From positions 1 to 41,456 of IMG/VR virus record IMGVR_UViG_3300045242_000195: DNA of 41,456 nucleotides; one strand, written 5' to 3'. The notes below the pieces were generated by a model. It saw only the letters and a program-made list of their open reading frames with translations. It was not told the DNA's origin and did no database searches. This DNA is from a virus. Numbering within the stretch: position 1 is the first letter of the stretch; every line of letters begins with the position of its first letter. Below, piece after piece: positions 37,301 through 41,456 of the stretch. The position numbers and the translations under genes are program-made.

Positions 37301-37530
37301 GGGCGCGCCGCCGGGTTCCACCGGAGCGGCTGTTGCCAGTCGAACAGCGGGGCCTTGTTTCGCGCAAAGCACCAGCGCCCCCCCGACCAGACCACCGGAT
37401 AGGGAAATTCATGCTCGAAAGGCGGGTGCTTCCGCACGCCGCCGGCGCCCTTCACCAGAATCGTAATCACCGTGCCGTCCCGAGGCGCATCGCGCATCCC
37501 CCACCAGGCATGATCCGGCTCGCTTGTCAT
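37297..37530 (-). CDS. Small hypothetical protein (77 aa)
   Basis: ATG 37530 overlaps the upstream stop (ATGA) and the TGA overlaps the helicase ATG, so it is strictly coupled. The pattern WWGMRDAPRDGTVITILVKG...VVWSGGRWCFARN...PLRW resembles small phage proteins with an 'AP-DGT-I...V-W...G-W' motif, often encoded near replication genes. Function unknown. Confidence 0.6.
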   Translation of the reverse strand: MTSEPDHAWWGMRDAPRDGTVITILVKGAGGVRKHPPFEHEFPYPVVWSGGRWCFARNKAPLFDWQQPLRWNPAARP

Positions 37531-37703
37531 GTCTGATCCTCCCTGCGCAGCCGCCGCACTTCGGCGAGCAGCGCCACCGCATCGGCCTTCAACTGTTCAA
37601 CCCACGGCGCATAAGACAGATCGCGCAGACTCTTCGGACACCCGAAATGATCGGCGAATCGCTTCGCCATCGCTTCCAATTCGGCATCCGCGAGTTTGCT
37701 CAT
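37527..37703 (-). CDS. Small helical protein (58 aa)
   Basis: It begins MSKLADAELEAMAKRF and ends VRRLRREDQT, with ATGA overlaps on both sides inside the replication operon. It is helical with a possible coiled coil at the C-terminus (KADAVALLAEVRRLRRE). It may be an accessory to primase or helicase. No family recognised. Confidence 0.6.
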   Translation of the reverse strand: MSKLADAELEAMAKRFADHFGCPKSLRDLSYAPWVEQLKADAVALLAEVRRLRREDQT

Positions 37704-38794
37704 GCGGCACCCCGCCCTTGCCCGCGCGTCTTTCCGATCAGGACATCGTTCACGTCCTTGAAGGCATCGGGCATTCGCGCGAGTTTGACTTCGTACCGAT
37801 CCGCAAGATCGAGGCAGCGCAATTCGAGATTGCGTTCCGCTTCCACATTGCCGGTATCGTTATCGCCGACCACCACCACGCCGCCGATGGTTTGCGGAAA
37901 GCGCATCAGGCCGAGCGCGTTCAGGCTATAGGCCGCGACCACCCGCTCGCCGGGCAGCGCGATCGCCAGCGCCAGACCGTCTTCGATGCCTTCCGTGGCG
38001 TGAACCCACTCGCCCTTGGGCGCGTGATTCAGCGCCTTGCCCGATCGCCCCCGCGCGATGCGGATGCTCGCGCCGGCGACATAGCCGAGCACGCATTTCG
38101 AATCCTTCTTGCCGAACGCCTTCACCCACACCCCGCCTTCTTCTTTCAGGTAGATGCGATGGATGCCGCCGAAGCCCCGGCCCTGGCCCTCGAGACTTTG
38201 GCAGGCGACGAGCGCGGGAAAGCGCCCCGGCTGACTCGGATGCGTCAGACGCGGATGGAAGTGCAAGCTGCGCGGAAACACGCCGCCTTCGAGTTCGCGC
38301 GGGTCCAGCCCGCGCGCCTTCAGATACAGGCTCGCCGGATCGTCCCCATTGAGCGGGTTCGATTCGAGATAGAGCGCGAAAGCGATGCCGCGCTTCCTGT
38401 CGCGTTCCGCTTTTTCGCCGGCGCGGTTGCGCTTGACCTGTTCTTCGACGGCGCGCGCCTTGGCGGGGTCCGGCGCCTCGCCTTCGATGCCGAGCCAGCG
38501 CTTCGCCCATGGGATAGCGCGGTGAAAATCGCCTTCGGTCGCGAGATAGGCGACGAGCGACAGGCCGGGCAGCGCCTTGCCGCCGTCGCCGGTAAAAAAA
38601 TCCTTCCACACCCCGGTCGCGAGATTGATGCTGAAGGACCCGCGGCTGCGGTCGAACCGCGCCGGATTGATCGCCACCCATTCATGACCGCGGCGCTCGC
38701 CATCGGGCGCGAGCTCGCGCGCCAGACGCTCCATCTGATTGATCAGCAGACGGTCGATCTGCTCGACCGTGTAGTAGTAGCGCACGGCACTCAT
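37700..38794 (-). CDS. Toprim-domain DNA primase (364 aa)
   Basis: The N-terminal third has primase-like features (WVAINPARFDRSRGSFSINLATGVWKDFFTGDGG, then SLVAYLATEGDFHRAIPWAKRWLG). The Toprim domain has TEGIEDGLALA with the catalytic Glu and GDND near the end. It lacks a full four-Cys zinc ribbon. It would synthesise primers for the adjacent helicase-driven replication. The start overlaps nothing unusual; the stop overlaps the next ATG. Confidence 0.85.
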   Translation of the reverse strand: MSAVRYYYTVEQIDRLLINQMERLARELAPDGERRGHEWVAINPARFDRSRGSFSINLATGVWKDFFTGDGGKALPGLSLVAYLATEGDFHRAIPWAKRWLGIEGEAPDPAKARAVEEQVKRNRAGEKAERDRKRGIAFALYLESNPLNGDDPASLYLKARGLDPRELEGGVFPRSLHFHPRLTHPSQPGRFPALVACQSLEGQGRGFGGIHRIYLKEEGGVWVKAFGKKDSKCVLGYVAGASIRIARGRSGKALNHAPKGEWVHATEGIEDGLALAIALPGERVVAAYSLNALGLMRFPQTIGGVVVVGDNDTGNVEAERNLELRCLDLADRYEVKLARMPDAFKDVNDVLIGKTRGQGRGAA

Positions 38795-38979
38795 GCTTCG
38801 TCCTTGAGCTTTTTCTTGCGCCGCTTTTTATGGCCGAGCTTGCCGACGACCGAGGCGAGATTGCGGAATCCTCCCGAACTCCAATCGACCGTGCTCTTGC
38901 CCGGCGGCACCACGCTCACCCTGCCGCCCTTCTTGGCGAAATCGCGCATCAAGGTTTCGATGTCGCGCTTGGTGCTCAT
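38791..38979 (-). CDS. Small basic protein (62 aa)
   Basis: I start at ATG 38979, which overlaps the upstream stop (TGATG). It ends in a strongly basic tail (LGHKKRRKKKLKDEA), so nucleic-acid binding is plausible. It is translationally coupled to the primase. No family is known. Confidence 0.6.
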   Translation of the reverse strand: MSTKRDIETLMRDFAKKGGRVSVVPPGKSTVDWSSGGFRNLASVVGKLGHKKRRKKKLKDEA

Positions 38980-39281
38980 CACCGCGCCGCCTTCCGATGC
39001 GTATACGGAGCATCGTTCTCGAGCCGCGCGAACGCATCGACGAGATCCATCACCGCGTCCGCCGCGAGCGCGCGCGCTTCGCCCTCGAGCGAGGCGAGGT
39101 TCAGCGTTGCCTCGCGCAAGGTGCGCGCGGCCTGGTGCTTGACCTCGCCCACCACTTCGGGCGGCGGCAGGCGGGCGAGCACCATATCGGCGAGCGCGAT
39201 GTTGCGGTCCTCGCTGGTCGGGCCGCGCGCCGCGCGCTTGGCGATGACGATCAGATGCGTGCCGCGCGAAAACCGGCTCAT
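38979..39281 (-). CDS. Hypothetical early protein (100 aa)
   Basis: It starts at ATG 39281 within the stop region of the HTH gene and ends one base inside the next ATG. It is helical (EVVGEVKHQAARTLREATLNLASLEGEARALAADAVMDLVDAFARLE). The N-terminus (SRFSRGTHLIVIAKRAARG) is basic. Function unknown; it is the second gene of the early operon. Confidence 0.6.
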   Translation of the reverse strand: MSRFSRGTHLIVIAKRAARGPTSEDRNIALADMVLARLPPPEVVGEVKHQAARTLREATLNLASLEGEARALAADAVMDLVDAFARLENDAPYTHRKAAR

Positions 39282-39553
39282 GGCGGCGGCTCCGCGCAGA
39301 GGCCATCCGGCCCCGGCTTGTTAAGGCGCGTCAGATGCGCGGCCTGCCAGTCTTCGATCGCCCGGCGCGTCACCGCGCCATCGGTCAGGGCCTCGACCGC
39401 GATGCGGTTTTCGACCCGCATCTCGCGCACGCCCATGAACCAGCGCGACACCGTAATGACGCTGACCCCAAGGCGCTTGGCGGCGAAGCCATTGGGCAGG
39501 CGGTGATCGTGCAGCCAGATTTTCAGGGGATGGTGAAGGGGGGAATTTACCAT
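39278..39553 (-). CDS. Cro-like HTH regulator, first early gene (91 aa)
   Basis: An HTH is visible at residues ~10-45 (LKIWLHDHRLPNGFAAKRLGVSVITVSRWFMGVREM), in the style of YdaS/Cro-type phage proteins. It is first in the leftward early operon and divergent from the XRE repressor at 39950. It probably antagonises the repressor during lytic growth. Sites of type ACCATNNNGGT occur upstream, and a half site (TTACCATAAT) covers its start codon. Confidence 0.75.
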   Translation of the reverse strand: MVNSPLHHPLKIWLHDHRLPNGFAAKRLGVSVITVSRWFMGVREMRVENRIAVEALTDGAVTRRAIEDWQAAHLTRLNKPGPDGLCAEPPP

Positions 39554-39591
39554 AATCCGCCAAGCCTTCCCGTCGCGCCTCTCGCAAGAGA

Positions 39592-39620
39592 GTTAAGACG
39601 GCGGCCCGCGCCAGTGTCAA
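39592..39620 (-). promoter_or_regulatory. Leftward early promoter overlapped by an operator
   Basis: On the minus strand TTGACA (39620-39615) is followed about 17 bases later by CTTAAC (39597-39592), a weak -10. The operator AACCATTATGGTT (39619-39631) overlaps the -35, the same arrangement as at 40366-40382. Binding there would block the early operon. Confidence 0.55.
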
Positions 39621-39662
39621 CCATTATGGTTAAATTTCAGAGCGACTATTACCATAATGGTT
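39619..39662. promoter_or_regulatory. Operators O1 and O2 (ACCATNNNGGT type)
   Basis: AACCATTATGGTT at 39619-39631 and TACCATAATGGTT at 39650-39662 are near-perfect palindromes 31 bp apart (about three helical turns). They lie between the divergent Cro-like and repressor genes and would allow cooperative repressor binding. Confidence 0.65.
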
Positions 39663-39779
39663 GAATTGCACTCCGGACGGAATCCCAACTTAGACCACTA
39701 AAATTTTTGTGAGCATGTCCGACTCTGAACAGACACGCCTCCGGCCTGCCCGATCAAACGCCGGCCGCGCGCGATTCCA

Positions 39780-39849
39780 TCCCTTGTGTAGGGAGCGCCT
39801 AGCCTAATGAAATCAACGGCTTAGCCGCCACTCCACCAATTCTCCACCG
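39780..39849 (-). repeat. att-like element R2 (inverted copy of R1)
   Basis: The reverse complement matches 27842-27911 at 67 of 70 bases, including both GGTGGAG repeats and the CTCCCTACACAAGGGA core. It lies in the switch region between O2 and the repressor promoter. See R1 and attP. Confidence 0.75.
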
Positions 39850-39892
39850 TTATTCAGGACGCGCAAAGTCTCAAATTTGTCATGCATTAACT

Positions 39893-39906
39893 TACCATTT
39901 CGGTTA
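39893..39906. promoter_or_regulatory. Operator O3 in front of the repressor gene
   Basis: TACCATTTCGGTTA fits the ACCATNNNGGT pattern. It is 44 bases upstream of the repressor ATG and just downstream of a possible -35 (TTGTCA, 39877-39882), so it is placed for autoregulation. Confidence 0.55.
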
Positions 39907-39949
39907 TTTATTAGGCGTCACACTCCGCCCTTTTAGGGACGCGTCTTTT

Positions 39950-40336
39950 ATGAGCACCACGAAAATCGCCGCCCTGCGCAAGGAACGCGGCCTGACACAG
40001 AAAGATCTTGCCCTCCGCTTGAAGCCCAAGACCTCCGACGTTCAGATCAGCCGTCTCGAATCGGAGGACCGGCGCCTCACCCTGAACTGGCTTCGCCGCA
40101 TCGCCGCCGGGCTCAAGGTGCGAGTCTCCGAGCTCTTGGCCGATGAGGATGTGGCACCGCGCCCACTCGCCCTCGACCGGAACATCACCATCCAATTCAA
40201 TGAGGGACGGGGCATGACCCTCACTGAAGAGGACATCGTGCGGATGGCAAAGCTTTGGCTCCAGCATAGGGAAGTCACCCACGCCAGCTTGATGTTTGAA
40301 CAGGAACTCAGGGCGCGCGAGCCGCGAGCCGAATAA
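39950..40336 (+). CDS. XRE-family repressor (128 aa)
   Basis: Residues 5-60 form a lambda-type HTH (IAALRKERGLTQKDLALRLKPKTSDVQISRLES...LTLNWLRRIAAGLKVRVSELLAD). The C-terminal part is short and lacks the Ser-Lys protease (LexA-like) region, so it would not self-cleave on DNA damage. It is the prophage repressor candidate by position, facing the Cro-like gene with four matching operators around it. Another possibility is an accessory regulator. Confidence 0.82.
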   Translation: MSTTKIAALRKERGLTQKDLALRLKPKTSDVQISRLESEDRRLTLNWLRRIAAGLKVRVSELLADEDVAPRPLALDRNITIQFNEGRGMTLTEEDIVRMAKLWLQHREVTHASLMFEQELRAREPRAE

Positions 40337-40365
40337 CCGTTCCGGAAAATATCCCTCGCCTAATT

Positions 40366-40405
40366 TAACCATTTCGGTTGACACGCCCCAACCTCTGAAG
40401 GTTAA
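40366..40405 (+). promoter_or_regulatory. Rightward promoter with operator O4
   Basis: AACCATTTCGGTT (40366-40378) overlaps a consensus -35 TTGACA (40377-40382). GTTAAT lies 17 bases further as a -10. It drives the small genes from 40435 and, across the circle junction, the ParB-like to integrase genes. The overlap predicts repression by the XRE protein. Confidence 0.65.
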
Positions 40406-40434
40406 TGGCGCGCCTTCCCCAAGGAGCGCGCGCC

Positions 40435-40764
40435 GTGAAAACCCATCCCGCATTTACCGATCCGGTTGTTTCACGTGAAATCCGCGAGGCTGAAGATTGG
40501 CTCGCCAGCCCCGCGTTCCAGACCGAACACACCCGCCTCGTCGCCGAACTCAACGCCTTGCGTCTGGAAATGAGCGCGCGCGGCATCCCCCCGCGCGCGG
40601 CCCGAGCCCTCATGCTGACCCTCCATGTCGAAGCCATGGCCCATGGCGGGCGCCGGCATCCCAATCCCAAACTCTTTGCCAGCTTCGTCACGAACGAAAT
40701 CAGCCGGCGGATTTTCGAGGCCAACGACCTCAACGCCCCCGCCATCATCCTCGACGACCTATGA
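40435..40764 (+). CDS. Hypothetical protein (109 aa)
   Basis: I choose GTG 40435 with AAGGAG about 10 bases upstream; the in-frame ATG 40405 lies inside the promoter. The protein is soluble and helical (VSREIREAEDWLASPAFQTEHTRLVAELNALRLEMSARG...FVTNEISRRIFEAND). It is the first gene of the rightward operon. Function unknown. Confidence 0.55.
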   Translation: MKTHPAFTDPVVSREIREAEDWLASPAFQTEHTRLVAELNALRLEMSARGIPPRAARALMLTLHVEAMAHGGRRHPNPKLFASFVTNEISRRIFEANDLNAPAIILDDL

Positions 40765-40991
40765 AGCCCGCCGCCGACAGCCTGTTGCACCAGCTTGCCC
40801 AGGGCAGCGAGCGCGAGCGCGCCGCCTACCGCACGATCCTCGCCCTCATCCGCCTCGTCACCGAACAGGACGACGCGCTCAAGCTCGCCCATGGCCGCGC
40901 GCGGCGCTTTCAGGAATTGACCTATCGCTCCTATGCGCTCGCGACCGAGGCCATCCGGCACCTGCAACAGCGGGAGCGCGACGATGCCTGA
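40761..40991 (+). CDS. Small helical protein (76 aa)
   Basis: ATG 40761 overlaps the previous TGA (ATGA). It is nearly all helix with charged heptads (SERERAAYRTILALIRLVTEQDDALKLAHGRARRFQELTYRSYALATEAIRHLQQ). A coiled-coil dimer is likely. No family is recognised. Confidence 0.55.
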   Translation: MKPAADSLLHQLAQGSERERAAYRTILALIRLVTEQDDALKLAHGRARRFQELTYRSYALATEAIRHLQQRERDDA

Positions 40992-41403
40992 CGCCGCTCT
41001 TTGGTGCATCACCCCGCCCGTGACGCAGGCACCGCCGGAGCGGCAGATTCCGGGCGAATGGCGCTTCTGCGTCACCACCTTCAACGGCAAGCGCTCTTAC
41101 GCGATCGAGCACTACACGAACGGCGGCTCGCGCGACGCCCTAGGCTCAACCGCGCGCTACGATCTCACGGCGCAACAGATGGGGCAGGACCTCGACACCC
41201 TGATCGCGGCGTTCAAGGCGCAGGAAGCAGCGGCGGCGACATCGGCACCGGACAACCGGCCGTCCTGGGAACGCGACCCCGCTTTGCGCGCCGCCATGAT
41301 CGCGCGGCTCGACGCCATCATTCGTCAGAGCCGGGAGCGGGGCGAGGTTGAGAACGCCATGGCCGCCTACAAGAGACTGACCGGCGCCGACTGGCGCATG
41401 TGA
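40984..41403 (+). CDS. Hypothetical protein (139 aa), runs through the circular junction
   Basis: I use ATG 40984, overlapping the previous stop by 8 bp and preceded by GGGAG. The N-terminal half is beta-like (WCITPPVTQAPPERQIPGEWRFCVTTFNGKRSYAIEHYTNGGS), the rest helical and charged. Its last 90 bases are repeated as bases 1-90 of the window. No family is recognised. Confidence 0.55.
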   Translation: MPDAALWCITPPVTQAPPERQIPGEWRFCVTTFNGKRSYAIEHYTNGGSRDALGSTARYDLTAQQMGQDLDTLIAAFKAQEAAAATSAPDNRPSWERDPALRAAMIARLDAIIRQSRERGEVENAMAAYKRLTGADWRM

Positions 41404-41456
41404 TTTTTCGAGTTTCGTCCGGGCTTCGCAGCCGGGCGGAAAGCGCAGAGCCCAAG
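41314..41456. repeat. Right copy of terminal direct repeat
   Basis: Identical to bases 1-143 except one base (A at 41440 versus G at 127). It supports closing the sequence into a circle. The final bases lie inside the left arm of the hairpin at 135-174. Confidence 0.85.

Noticed and set aside
35468-39142. Long plus-strand open frames opposite the helicase and primase
   Set aside because: The opposite strand carries Walker and Toprim motifs and coupled starts. These frames have only Arg/Ala/His-rich composition.

Overview
The window is a GC-rich temperate podovirus-type genome. It is probably circular: the last 143 bases (41314-41456) repeat the first 143 with one mismatch, and the last gene (40984-41403) ends inside that repeat. 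The host is probably an alphaproteobacterium. The reasons are the GC-rich codon use, a spike-base protein of the RCAP_rcc01079 family known from Rhodobacter-type gene transfer agents, and an attachment site made from the 3' half of a tRNA-Val(CAC)-like gene. This is inferred from the sequence alone.

Layout. (1) Lysogeny/integration block, plus strand, 39.95-41.4 kb and on across the junction to 3.4 kb: XRE repressor, three small genes, a ParB-like protein, a BrnA-like orphan, an HTH excisionase and a tyrosine integrase, then the tRNA-derived att region at 3.54-3.64 kb. (2) Structural block, minus strand, 27.66 kb down to 4.15 kb: TerS, TerL, small genes, T7-type portal, Bbp19-like protein, scaffold, major capsid, tail tubular A and B, GNAT-like protein, gp14-like and three large ejection proteins, tailspike, spike base, S74 chaperone protein. 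(3) Accessory block, 27.9-34.3 kb: an iteron/palindrome cluster, ardC with two small genes, a hairpin-rich interval with a 25-codon ORF, and two runs of very small genes joined by repeated stop/Shine-Dalgarno modules. (4) Early/replication block, minus strand, 39.55-34.4 kb: Cro-like HTH, small genes, Toprim primase, AAA+ helicase, membrane and Gly/Pro-rich proteins.

The virion genes follow the T7-like plan, but I see no phage RNA polymerase, DNA polymerase or recognisable endolysin. The phage probably relies on host polymerases and carries a lambda-like switch controlled by ACCAT-N3-GGT operators.

The most unusual features are: three att-like elements lying exactly at block boundaries, two of them near-identical and inverted around the 11.9 kb accessory-plus-replication segment; a small protein fusing the integrase's arm-binding domain to an unrelated tail; a TTGCACAG iteron cluster with long palindromes beside an AT-rich stretch; a promoter-like element (CTTGACA-N15-TGGCGCTCCT) present three times; and gene cassettes bounded by exact repeats.
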